Shown here: positions 22,034-30,665 of the stretch, one piece after another
Numbering within the stretch: the first letter of the stretch is position 1
How the letters are laid out: each line of letters starts with the position of its first letter
NCBI GenBank assembly: GCA_949358305.1
Contig: OX442314.1
Span: 61,761,369-61,825,368, forward strand
Origin: Strigamia acuminata
Lineage: Eukaryota > Arthropoda > Chilopoda > Geophilomorpha > Linotaeniidae
Direction of reading: 5' to 3'
DNA length: 64,000 nucleotides
The notes under the pieces: model-generated
The model's input: the letters and a program-made list of their open reading frames with translations, nothing else
Database searches by the model: none
Told to the model about the DNA's origin: nothing
Position numbers and translations under genes: made by a program

Positions 22034-22903
22034 TTCACTAAACGTTGTTAGAAGCGGAATAACCTCGACGGGGAGCCAATGCTAAAATTGGCTAAGAACC
22101 TTAGACAAGTGTCCCCCTAACGTCCTTTATGACCACCTGGGGCCGCGGGAATGTTAGGTGGCGCAGGGCTCAGCCTTGTCTAAGAATACAAGCACAGCTT
22201 GGACGGAATGTCCGAAGGGCTGTGCCGATACTAATCGGGACCCACTCCAAAAACTTAAAATTAACAAATAAATTCGAAATCTGAAATAAAAAGAAGGAGA
22301 AGTTGGTGAATCTGTATGCACAGACGTCCCTGTGCACACCGCGCATAAAAAATGCGGAATTCTTCAAAAGATCGCCGACCGATTTCGAAAACCGGGAAAA
22401 ACTTCTCGAAAATCGCCGATACTGTCGCACTCCGGGGTGCAGACAGCGGGTTATGCCCGTTTCTGGATGAAAACGTCGCTCAGACGTTGTCGGAACGTGA
22501 CAAATGATGAAAATCGGCGAAAAAATCTGAAAATAAATGAAATTTCCGCAAAAATCGCGAAAAATCGCGAAATTCACGAAAAATTAGAGGGAAAAAAAAG
22601 AACAAGACCTTTCCTAGGTCAATTGTCGCTATCTTGCACAATAAATGCACAAAAAGCAGTGTTTTTAACTCGAAAAACACAAAAAAACAGTGTTTTTAAC
22701 TCGAAAAACACGAAAAAAGGTTGAAAAAATTCAAAAATCGACGATTACGACCGCACTCCGGGGTTGTGAACGTCAGAAAGACGTTGTTGACTGCCGGAAA
22801 TCGTCGAAAATCTGAAAAAAACAAAAATTTCCGCAAAAATCGCGAAAAATCGCGAAATTCACGGAAAATTAATGGAAAAACGAGGCACTGGTGGCTTTCC
22901 AGG
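22034..22903 (-). other. Copia leader without recognisable gag; internal duplication
   Basis: About 870 bp separate the PBS from the coding frame. It contains two related blocks (about 22400-22620 and 22735-22890) sharing CGCACTCCGGGG and CGCGAAAAATCGCGAAATTC, plus a two-copy 29-bp repeat (CAGTGTTTTTAACTCGAAAA) at 22659-22712. A hairpin-like pair (TTAGACAAG...CTTGTCTAAG) lies at 22100-22185. No Gag domain was found in any minus-strand frame. Confidence 0.6.
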
Positions 22904-22915
22904 CCTCTGCTACCA
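22904..22915 (-). promoter_or_regulatory. Copia primer-binding site
   Basis: TGGTAGCAGAGG on the minus strand begins 2 nt inside the 5' LTR end. It resembles the TGGTA(T/G)CAGAG Met-tRNA-type site common in Copia elements. Confidence 0.7.
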
Positions 22916-22917
22916 CT

Positions 22918-23470
22918 TGTAGCTGTGTGGCGCAAAAATATCGCCGAAATAGGCGATAGGAAGCGTAAAACTGAGTCAAACGCACTTCTAAGTGCGGACA
23001 AATGCGCGTGATGCGCGTACGCGAGTTTGAGCGGACTTACGATCAAATTCGCGTGCACTACACTTATAGAAACGTGTAGTGCCGAACTAAATACAATAGT
23101 TAACCAAAAATATAACATTTATTAAGAGAAAACTTACATAATGGGTCCAGAATCACTGGACAAACACAAGGAAACACACTACCCGTGTGAGCGGCCATTT
23201 GTAATGTGCCAGAGACATCTGGTGGCCGAAAATAGAAACAATAAGTAGAAATACACACAGAATAGAGGATGCATGATGCCAGATGGATAAGACACATCTA
23301 AAAGGCATCATGCATTCCCTTTACATAGAAACTAAGGAAAAACATAAGAAACAATACTAAATTACCCCGAATAAGAAAAGATAACCGATGGATAATAAAA
23401 TAAACATTTCAAAGTCATTTCACATCGAAAAACGATTTAAATAACTCAAAAGTGGTTCCAAAGTCTAACA
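22918..23470 (-). repeat. Copia 5' LTR
   Basis: 553 bp, matching 16993-17545. Followed by the AAAAC target duplication. Confidence 0.95.
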
Positions 23471-23476
23471 AAAACT

Positions 23477-24769
23477 TCACTGCAGCGATTTCCCCGGTGT
23501 GGGTGGCGTATCGTCGGTTTTTGGCTCTTCTTCAGTTTTGTCGTCGACGAATTCTTCTGCTAGCTTCTTGCGTGACTTCTTATTCGACTTCTTTTTCACG
23601 GCGGTAGCTTTGGGCTCGGGAACGACTGGCGGTGGTGGTGGCGGTGTGTGCGACTCCTCGTTCGGTGCGCCGTCAATCTGCATCGCGGTCTCGATCGTTG
23701 CTTCGGTGGTGACTACATTGTTGTCGCAAACTGGTGGAGGATCCGCGAATCCCTGGAACACGACGTTCGTCGGGCGTTCTCCAACCATCGGCGGCATAAT
23801 GACAGCCGGCGTCGCCGCTGTATTGGCACCAAACATCGTTTGCGGTAGTTGGCAGGCCGCTGGAAAAGCGATTGCGGCCGCCGTGGCTTTGGTCGGGATC
23901 AGGTTCACAATACCTTGGATTGGTTGAGGACCGTACTGTCCCGCCCAAGCTGTTCGTAGCTCATCGGGAGCTTTTTCCGTTTGAGCTGGGATTTTCTTAA
24001 CGAGTGCGCGTGGCGCATTCGATGTGATTGTGGCCGATGGCGCAGTCAATTGCTGATGAGCCGCTTTCTCGGCGTCTCTTTTCGCCATTCGGTCCTTATG
24101 GTCCGCGTGTTTTTTCGCTCTGTACCGAATTTTTGCTTCGGTATTCACGCTTCGTTCACTCAACGTGGGATTTTCGATCGCCACGAGCCGTCTCATTTCC
24201 AGCAATTTCTCCGAAATGTTTGGACGGGCGGTCGGTGGTTGGTGAGGAGCTTGGGCGGTCGGTGGTTGGTGAGGAGCTTGGGCGACGGTACTTTGTACGG
24301 TCGCTTTTGTCTCCTCGGCAGCCTTCTTTTTAAGCACAAATGGCTTATGTGGCGGACGAAGAACCTTCTGCGACGTCGTCGCTGCGGGTTTCTTCGTAGA
24401 GATATTAGTAGAGGCAGTCGGCGGCGGTTGAGAGCGTACGCTCTTCGTTGCCGTTTTCTGTCTTTTCTTTGGGGGTTCCGTCGGTGTGGCATTCGCCACA
24501 CGCGCTTGTTCCCTGTCTGCGACTTCCCTTTCGCGGTCTGTGCGCGATCGGACGCGCATCCAGTTAATTTGTCGGTGGTGCAGCGGAATCGGCTGACCGG
24601 GCAGCGTCATGAACATGACAAACCATTCTTCGAGTGGTTGATCCGTCAGCACGATTTCGTCTCCGCCGCAGTTCATGCACGGGATTCGCGATAGATTCCA
24701 CAGTGTGATGTAGCCGAAGCCGTTGCATACTGGGCACTGGACCCATTCGTTGTTTCGGTGATTTTCCAT
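23477..24769 (-). CDS. Gypsy-2 ORF3: accessory zinc-binding protein, function unknown
   Basis: 430 residues, starting at an ATG 221 bp downstream of the pol stop. Near the N-terminus is a compact Cys motif, C12-P-V-C15-N-G-F-G-Y then C31-M-N-C34-G-G, like half of a DnaJ-type CxxCxGxG zinc module. A long low-complexity Pro/Ala/Lys-rich body follows, with a direct repeat of AQAPHQPPT (about residue 170) and a basic segment YRAKKHADHKDRMAKRD (about 216). The acidic/basic tail contains KKKSNKKSRKK, a likely nuclear signal. No signal peptide or membrane segment is seen, so it is not an envelope protein. Gypsy-3 carries an ORF at the same place with the same Cys motif. An RNA- or nucleic-acid-binding role is only a guess. 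Confidence 0.8.
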   Translation of the reverse strand: MENHRNNEWVQCPVCNGFGYITLWNLSRIPCMNCGGDEIVLTDQPLEEWFVMFMTLPGQPIPLHHRQINWMRVRSRTDREREVADREQARVANATPTEPPKKRQKTATKSVRSQPPPTASTNISTKKPAATTSQKVLRPPHKPFVLKKKAAEETKATVQSTVAQAPHQPPTAQAPHQPPTARPNISEKLLEMRRLVAIENPTLSERSVNTEAKIRYRAKKHADHKDRMAKRDAEKAAHQQLTAPSATITSNAPRALVKKIPAQTEKAPDELRTAWAGQYGPQPIQGIVNLIPTKATAAAIAFPAACQLPQTMFGANTAATPAVIMPPMVGERPTNVVFQGFADPPPVCDNNVVTTEATIETAMQIDGAPNEESHTPPPPPPVVPEPKATAVKKKSNKKSRKKLAEEFVDDKTEEEPKTDDTPPTPGKSLQ

Positions 24770-24990
24770 TGTTTTTTCAAACTTTTCGTCTCGATTTTCC
24801 AGAGAAGTTCCACACGACTGGTCAGTGGCGATCGCAGTGAATAAGTGATTTGATCAACGAATGGTGGTGTTTAAGTATGGAACCGGAAGACGTCCCGCGA
24901 ACGTTTAATTGGCGTATGGACCGCAGATGTTTTGTAAACAGTCTGTGATTGGTCCAAATGGGTCTCCCGATTTGAAGTGTCACCTAGCGG

Positions 24991-27900
24991 TCAATCCCGA
25001 TATCGGATCGGTAAAACGTGATTTCTCGAAGGTCTATTTGAGTCCGAATTTGGTTTTGGTCGAGCCGTCGTGGGTTTTTGTGAATCCACTTGTGGCAACA
25101 GCAAGGGTTTTATTCTTTTTGGTTTCCCAAAAGGTTTTACTGGTGTTGGCAACTTAGTTGCGATACCAGATTCCGTTGGTCGCACTGGAGTTGGCAATAT
25201 TGTTGCTGTTCCAGTGTCCACAGGTTGGTTTTCAAGAACTTCTTCATCTTCCTTATCTAAAATGGGCCATTCAGCCTTTTCTTCTGAGGGGATGAATCTC
25301 CTGAGTTTTACAATGTTGTGTGTACCCCTCGCTTGCAAAGTTATTGGTTTCGCAAGGGCATACGCATTGTTGTTAAAGACTTTAGTTATTACATAAGGTC
25401 CTTCAAAGCGATCCTCAAGGGACGCAGCATATCGATTAGCAGCATTGGACAATGGGTGGGTCTTTAGCAGAACCAAATCTCCAATTTCGAACTTATCGTC
25501 GCTGCGGTGTTGATCGTAGTAAGTTTTCTGTTTTGCTTGGGCCAGACTCTTATTTTTAAAAGCTGCAGCAATCAGAGTACGGTGTCTAGCGACTAGCATT
25601 CTGACAGCGTCGTAGGGCCTATTTGGGTCGAATGGGGTGTCATAAGACACATCTCGATTATCCCAAAATGGTCGTAATTCCCTGCCATACGTCAGCATTG
25701 CTGGTGTAAAACCGGTAGACACATTTGGGGCAGAGTGCAAAGCAAAATTTATCTGGTCAATGCATCTGTCCCAGTGATCGTGCTCAAATGTAAAAATTCG
25801 AAGCATAATCTTGATATTCCTGTTTACGCGTTCAGTCAGGTTAGTCTGGGGATGGTAAGGCGTTGCTTTAATTGGTACAACCCCTGCATCGTCACAGAGA
25901 GTCTGAAACACGTCAGAAATGAATTGGGGGCCATTATCGCTCAACATAAAACGAGGGCACCCATGACAGCTGAAAAATCGTCTTAAAATTGGTGCAATTG
26001 CAGTCATTTTAGCGGATCTCAGCGGTGTAGCTTCCATCCAGCCGGTGGCATAATCCACCACAACTAGAATGAAGCGATTTCTGTTCGAGGTTCTAGGTAA
26101 TGGACCTATTAGATCGATTCCTATCTTCTCAAAACGACCAATTTTTGGAGAAGTTGGGACCATCAATCCCTTTGGTTTTCTCTGAATCGGTTTGCAGCGT
26201 TGGCAGCGATTGCAGCTTGCTACATGAAGTTTTACTTCTTTTTGCATGCCAGGCCAGAAATAAACTCTTTTCAATCGCTCTAGAGTTACTTCAACTCCTC
26301 CGTGACCAGCCATCGGATGGTCGTGAATTAGTTGAAGTGCTGCGAGTTGCAGAGATGGTGGAATAAAGATTTTAAATCCAATTCCCAAATCCTCTTCCTC
26401 CACAAAGAAATCAGTTTTAAAAGGTGCATAAATAATAAGCATTCCTTTTCTAGTGAGTGTGCAGTCGTACTGCCTTTCTTCCAAGAACTTAGGAAGTTCT
26501 GGTCGAGGTTGTCCATCATCCAATTCCAACCATTCGATTAGTTTTGAAAGATGTTTATCTGCACGCTGCTGTAATATAATGTTCTCGAAAGACATCGGGT
26601 AATCGGTCTCATTGGTGAGATATGCCAGAGCAACAGGCTCTATAATCTCAGTTAGAGTTGCTTTCCCTTCTAATGGATTGCCATTATCAAGAGAGACTCT
26701 GGATAAGGCATCTGCGACTTGATTGTCGGTGCCTTTCCGGTACTTGATGGTGAAATTTTCATTCTGCAATTTCATTGCCCACCTAGCCAGTCTTCCAGCT
26801 GGATTTTCCATTGTCATGAGAAATCTCAGAGCATGATGGTCAGTCTCAACTTGGTATTCAGAATATTCAATGTATGGCTTGAACTTATCAACCGCCCAAA
26901 CCACAGCTAAACATTCCAAATCGGTGGTGCTGTAGTTGTTTTCCGCGCCTTGCAGAGTTCTGCTGGCGTACGCAACTGGTCTTAAAGCACCATGGTCATC
27001 AATTTGCATGAGGACAGCTCCGAGCCCGCCGCCACTAGCATCTGTATGGATGGTGAAGTTGCGTGCGAAATCAGGCAGAGGCAGCATAATTCCTTTTGCA
27101 AGTTGATTTTTCAAATATTCGAAGGCAACATTGCATTCTTCAGACCATTCCCATTTTGTATCTTTCTTTAGAAGGGCAAAGAACGGTTTTTGAGTAATAC
27201 TCAATTTTGGAATCAGAGCAGCATAGAAACCCACCATTCCAATAAAACGCTGAAGTTGTTTTATACTGGAAGGGGTTGGATAATTTAAAATTGCTTCCAC
27301 TTTGTCGTTGTTTGGGCTGTAACTCCCATTTGACATCGTGAAACCAAGAAAACTTAGTTCTTCTGGGCAAATAAATGACTTTGACGGACTCGCTGTCAAT
27401 TTATTTTTGTCTAATTTTGACAATATGTCATCTAAATGCTGAAGGTGTTCTTCAAATGAGTCGCTAAAGATGATAATATCATCGAGGTAAGCGAGTGCCC
27501 ACTTGTGTTGTGCAGTTCCAAGAACTTGATCCATCATTCTCTGAAACGCACTGGGTGCATTGCACAGTCCGAAAGGCATACGAGTAAACTGGTATGTTCC
27601 ATCAGAAGTAGAAAAAGCAGTTTTCTTCTTGTCACTTGGTTTAAGTTTTATTTGGTAATAACCTTTAGTTAAATCCAAAGTAGAAAAGAACTTTTTTCCA
27701 CCTAAACAGGCCAAAATCATAGAAATTGAGGGCATCTGATAGACGTCCTTAATTGTGATTTTATTTAGCCAGCGAAAGTCAATACAGAGGCGGTACCCTC
27801 CGTCTTTCTTTGCAACAATCACGGGGGGATTTTTATAACTCCCCTCGCAAGGTTCGGCCCAACCATCTCTCAGCAATTCAGCAACCAATTCGCGATAAAT

Positions 27901-28701
27901 CTCAGCTTTCTTGGGATTCATTGGTCGGTCTTTGCATCGAAATGAAGGCGCATCTCCAGTCGGAATTGGATGTTCCAACGTGGGGTGGCAGCCAGCTTTG
28001 TCACTAAACACATGTCTGTATTTTTCTACAAGAGTTAAGATTTGAGATCTCTGCCTTGGTGACAAATTGCTTTTTGCTAACAGTCTCTGGCTCAAATCAG
28101 CCGTGGAGACAGAAGGTGACTTTGATTCTGCAACCAAAGCATCCCATCGATCCATTATTGCATTTCCAAGTTCTTCAGGCGATGGTGGGTCGTCGAAGGG
28201 AAATGTGTCATGTGGAAAATCAAGAAAGAAATATTCTCGATCTGTTAGATTGAGAACAATCCTATTTTCGATAATCCAAGAGCAACCTAATAATATAAAT
28301 TTGGAAGCTGATGGAAGAACAGTAAATGTCACAGGGATTTCGCCACCCCGCCACTTGAGTGACAGCGTGATTGTCCCGATTGGACGTGTTGGCCTATCGC
28401 CAGTGTATACAACTCGATTTTCTAAAAATGGAGTCATAAAGTGCAAGAGGTTTAGCTTTTTAAGCATTCCCCCGCTGATGTACCTGTGGGTTGCCCCAGA
28501 ATCCATCAGAGCGGTGACCTTTAAACCGTTTAGTGTTGCTTTGAAGTAAGGCAGGGGAGTAATACTCTTTCCTGTCTTTAAAGCAACGTTTACATGGTCG
28601 ATTTCAGGTTCTGTGGAAAAAACCACGCGAGGATCTGGCTCTGTGGATGAAATGTCATCAAATAGAGCATCCTCCATGTCCTCTTCCATTGGAATCAACA
28701 C
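24991..28701 (-). CDS. pol: Gypsy-2 Pol polyprotein
   Basis: About 1,236 residues, uninterrupted. The protease is ALMDSGATHRY (Asp near 67). The RT has the LCIDFRWLNKIT, FSTLDLTKGYYQI and MPFGLCNAPSAFQ motifs and YLDDIIIFS near 403. RNase H shows TIHTDASGGGLGAV. The integrase has HPMAGHGG...CNRCQRC and catalytic residues in GIDLIGP, SDNGPQF and NLTERVNR, then a GPY module (FEGPYVITK). RT-RH-IN order defines Ty3/gypsy. The frame at 28701 begins with GTG and stays open upstream across the gag stop, in the -1 frame relative to gag, so expression as a Gag-Pol frameshift product is likely. The first ATG is at 28689. All catalytic residues are present, so the enzyme set looks functional. Confidence 0.95.
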   Translation of the reverse strand: MLIPMEEDMEDALFDDISSTEPDPRVVFSTEPEIDHVNVALKTGKSITPLPYFKATLNGLKVTALMDSGATHRYISGGMLKKLNLLHFMTPFLENRVVYTGDRPTRPIGTITLSLKWRGGEIPVTFTVLPSASKFILLGCSWIIENRIVLNLTDREYFFLDFPHDTFPFDDPPSPEELGNAIMDRWDALVAESKSPSVSTADLSQRLLAKSNLSPRQRSQILTLVEKYRHVFSDKAGCHPTLEHPIPTGDAPSFRCKDRPMNPKKAEIYRELVAELLRDGWAEPCEGSYKNPPVIVAKKDGGYRLCIDFRWLNKITIKDVYQMPSISMILACLGGKKFFSTLDLTKGYYQIKLKPSDKKKTAFSTSDGTYQFTRMPFGLCNAPSAFQRMMDQVLGTAQHKWALAYLDDIIIFSDSFEEHLQHLDDILSKLDKNKLTASPSKSFICPEELSFLGFTMSNGSYSPNNDKVEAILNYPTPSSIKQLQRFIGMVGFYAALIPKLSITQKPFFALLKKDTKWEWSEECNVAFEYLKNQLAKGIMLPLPDFARNFTIHTDASGGGLGAVLMQIDDHGALRPVAYASRTLQGAENNYSTTDLECLAVVWAVDKFKPYIEYSEYQVETDHHALRFLMTMENPAGRLARWAMKLQNENFTIKYRKGTDNQVADALSRVSLDNGNPLEGKATLTEIIEPVALAYLTNETDYPMSFENIILQQRADKHLSKLIEWLELDDGQPRPELPKFLEERQYDCTLTRKGMLIIYAPFKTDFFVEEEDLGIGFKIFIPPSLQLAALQLIHDHPMAGHGGVEVTLERLKRVYFWPGMQKEVKLHVASCNRCQRCKPIQRKPKGLMVPTSPKIGRFEKIGIDLIGPLPRTSNRNRFILVVVDYATGWMEATPLRSAKMTAIAPILRRFFSCHGCPRFMLSDNGPQFISDVFQTLCDDAGVVPIKATPYHPQTNLTERVNRNIKIMLRIFTFEHDHWDRCIDQINFALHSAPNVSTGFTPAMLTYGRELRPFWDNRDVSYDTPFDPNRPYDAVRMLVARHRTLIAAAFKNKSLAQAKQKTYYDQHRSDDKFEIGDLVLLKTHPLSNAANRYAASLEDRFEGPYVITKVFNNNAYALAKPITLQARGTHNIVKLRRFIPSEEKAEWPILDKEDEEVLENQPVDTGTATILPTPVRPTESGIATKLPTPVKPFGKPKRIKPLLLPQVDSQKPTTARPKPNSDSNRPSRNHVLPIRYRD

Positions 28702-28712
28702 TATAGTAAGAG

Positions 28713-28750
28713 CGCAGTCGTCAGTTACTCGGGGGTTTCTGTCGACTGCG
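28713..28750 (-). promoter_or_regulatory. hairpin enclosing the Gypsy-2 gag stop / frameshift region
   Basis: CGCAGTCG and its exact complement CGACTGCG form an 8-bp stem around a 22-nt loop. The loop holds the C5 run (ACCCCCGAG) and the gag TAA. No canonical X XXY YYZ heptamer is present. A role in recoding or reinitiation is inferred. Confidence 0.45.
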
Positions 28751-30665
28751 ACTCCTCGTTTCCCGACATTTCAGGCCAGCCACCAAATTCATTGGCTGCA
28801 AGCATAGCCTGCATCATGCTGTGTTGGGCAGCGGCGATTGTTTCCATTGCTGCTTTAGCGGCTTCCACTTTAAGGGGGCAATCCCTTTCAAGGTGTGCGC
28901 CACCGCAGCCCCAGCAACCGCCAACTCTTGGTTTGGTCGCATAGTCTTTGAGCCTATTGCTCGGGACTAGCGCCTTCTCGTTGCCTTCTGCGGCCTTTGT
29001 TGCTGCTATCGCAGCATTTTTAGGCGCAGGGAACAGTGTTCTATTGTTTGGATTTCTCAATCCAAACGGAACAAATTTCGGTTTATCTCCACCCGCAGCA
29101 TTTGGTATTGTTACCATTTGCTGGTTGGATTTTTGAATTGGCGTAACAGTTTCTGTTTTTGCCGCCTCGATGATTGCTGCATTTGTCACAGTTTCCTGAT
29201 TTATAATCGCGGCCTCCGTAGCAATGCAAGCTTTCCTGAGCGACGCCCAAGTGTTCTCCAAATTAATGGCATTTGCGACCATGTTCTTGGCCGCTGGGCG
29301 CAGAATTGCCAGCACTTTTTGAATTTGCTGGCTCTCGTGCACAGGAATAGTCAATTGAGCGTATAACTTCTCGAGTCTTATCACCACTTGGGTGGCAGAC
29401 TCATGAGACAGTTGCTGTGTTTTAGCAATTTCTGCTAAAAGCAGCGCATCGCTCGGACGAAAATGGGTGATAAATTCATGTTCGAATTCCTCCCAATTCG
29501 TTTTGGCATGAGAAGAGAACCATGTGGCCGCATCTCCTCGGAAAAACTTAAACAAATGCTCAGCAAGCACTTGGTTCAGATAGGGCAAAGCAAAGCGTAG
29601 AGAACGTTTTAAATCAATAAGGAAAGACTTAGCTTTCGTTTTGTCCCCTGCAAACGCTTCAATTCCAATGGATTTGACTCGTTTACTTAGCTCTACTTCA
29701 TCCATTGGCCTGGGAGCAGGCATAGCCTGGTCAGTTTTGTGAAGAAACTTTTCTCCCCAAGCCAGAAAAAGAGGATTTCCAGTCGTAGGCGTTGAGCCTG
29801 TGCTGGATCCAGAGTTTGGTGTTGTCACGGTGGGAGAAATCGTGTTTGAGATTGCAGATTGTGCTCTCAAATTCGATTGTCCAGCCGCCACCACGCTGTC
29901 AACGATAGCTTTTTGACTAGCTATCATCTTCAACAAGCTTTCATTCGATAATTTCGCAGAGTCTAACTCCTGCAAAGCATGAGTTAACCGGTCGCTAATA
30001 TCACCGAATTCCGTGCGCGTTTGCGTTAATTGACGCATAGTGCTATCCGATTTGTCTTGGAGTTCCACCAAGTGATCGGCTACTTTCAGAAGCGTGTCTT
30101 CCCACACTTCGTAGGTTGTCATATCATCGATAACTAGATTAAAGACGTTGCAAGTCGTTTCAAGCATCGCTTGATCCAACAATTTAACTTTAGGGACTGA
30201 CATATTGTCGTTTGAAGAAGCAATCGAATTGTTATCCGAGTCGTTCAAATCTGAATCCGTTGCGGGTGTGAAAGAATTAGGTGCAGGAGAGTCCCACGTG
30301 GTCTTACCAGTTCTGGTCGCTGGCATTGACACAATGTGACCAAAAGCAGGACCGCAGCTTGCAAGGTGAACAAGTGGAATTAAGTCACGACCAATGAGGA
30401 GACAGGAGATTAGGCTCAAGTAGCCATTCTTGGGAGAGGGATTAGTGATGTCACTTCCCCCCCCCTGGTTTCCCATTGGTAGAAAATTAAAATAATTCAT
30501 GGAATTGATTTCCCAGAGTTCCAAGAAAATGTCAAAATTTAAAATTCCAATCATTCTCGAAAATTCCGAGATTTCCACATGTTTTTCTATTGTTTTCAGG
30601 TCGCCATCTTGATTTTTTGACAAAAAATAAAACTTTGACCAATATAAATGCCGAATTTTCTCCAT
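28725..30665 (-). CDS. gag: Gypsy-2 Gag
   Basis: Structural protein of the virus-like particle. The open frame is 646 codons from ATG at 30665. A more Gag-like start is the internal ATG at 30326 (MPATRTGKTTWD), since the upstream 113 residues are hydrophobic and unlike Gag. After a Ser/Asp-rich stretch come a coiled-coil-like region (about 180-260) and the Ty3-type capsid core (FLIDLKRSLRFALPYL, then WFSSHAKTNWEEFEHEFIT). A nucleocapsid zinc knuckle C-W-G-C-G-G-A-H-L-E-R-D-C follows near the C-terminus. The frame is intact and ends in TAA 24 nt before the pol frame's first start codon, in a different frame. Confidence 0.88.
   Translation of the reverse strand: MEKIRHLYWSKFYFLSKNQDGDLKTIEKHVEISEFSRMIGILNFDIFLELWEINSMNYFNFLPMGNQGGGSDITNPSPKNGYLSLISCLLIGRDLIPLVHLASCGPAFGHIVSMPATRTGKTTWDSPAPNSFTPATDSDLNDSDNNSIASSNDNMSVPKVKLLDQAMLETTCNVFNLVIDDMTTYEVWEDTLLKVADHLVELQDKSDSTMRQLTQTRTEFGDISDRLTHALQELDSAKLSNESLLKMIASQKAIVDSVVAAGQSNLRAQSAISNTISPTVTTPNSGSSTGSTPTTGNPLFLAWGEKFLHKTDQAMPAPRPMDEVELSKRVKSIGIEAFAGDKTKAKSFLIDLKRSLRFALPYLNQVLAEHLFKFFRGDAATWFSSHAKTNWEEFEHEFITHFRPSDALLLAEIAKTQQLSHESATQVVIRLEKLYAQLTIPVHESQQIQKVLAILRPAAKNMVANAINLENTWASLRKACIATEAAIINQETVTNAAIIEAAKTETVTPIQKSNQQMVTIPNAAGGDKPKFVPFGLRNPNNRTLFPAPKNAAIAATKAAEGNEKALVPSNRLKDYATKPRVGGCWGCGGAHLERDCPLKVEAAKAAMETIAAAQHSMMQAMLAANEFGGWPEMSGNEESQSTETPE

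Larger units (their letters stand above)
16993..23470 (-). mobile_element. Copia-type LTR retrotransposon nested in Gypsy-2
   Basis: 553-bp LTRs at 16993-17545 and 22918-23470 (TGTAGCTG...TCTAACA on the plus strand) appear identical. AAAAC lies at 16988-16992 and 23471-23475, a 5-bp target duplication typical of Copia. On the minus strand the order is 5' LTR, PBS, a long leader, one gag-pol frame, polypurine tract, 3' LTR. It landed 6 bp beyond the Gypsy-2 ORF3 stop, so it is younger than Gypsy-2. Confidence 0.95.

Noticed and set aside
23981-24694. 237-residue plus-strand ORF
   Set aside because: Antisense shadow of Gypsy-2 ORF3.
30455-30475. G9 run as a second polypurine tract marking another LTR
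   Set aside because: No LTR end or repeat adjoins it, and it lies in the open gag frame.
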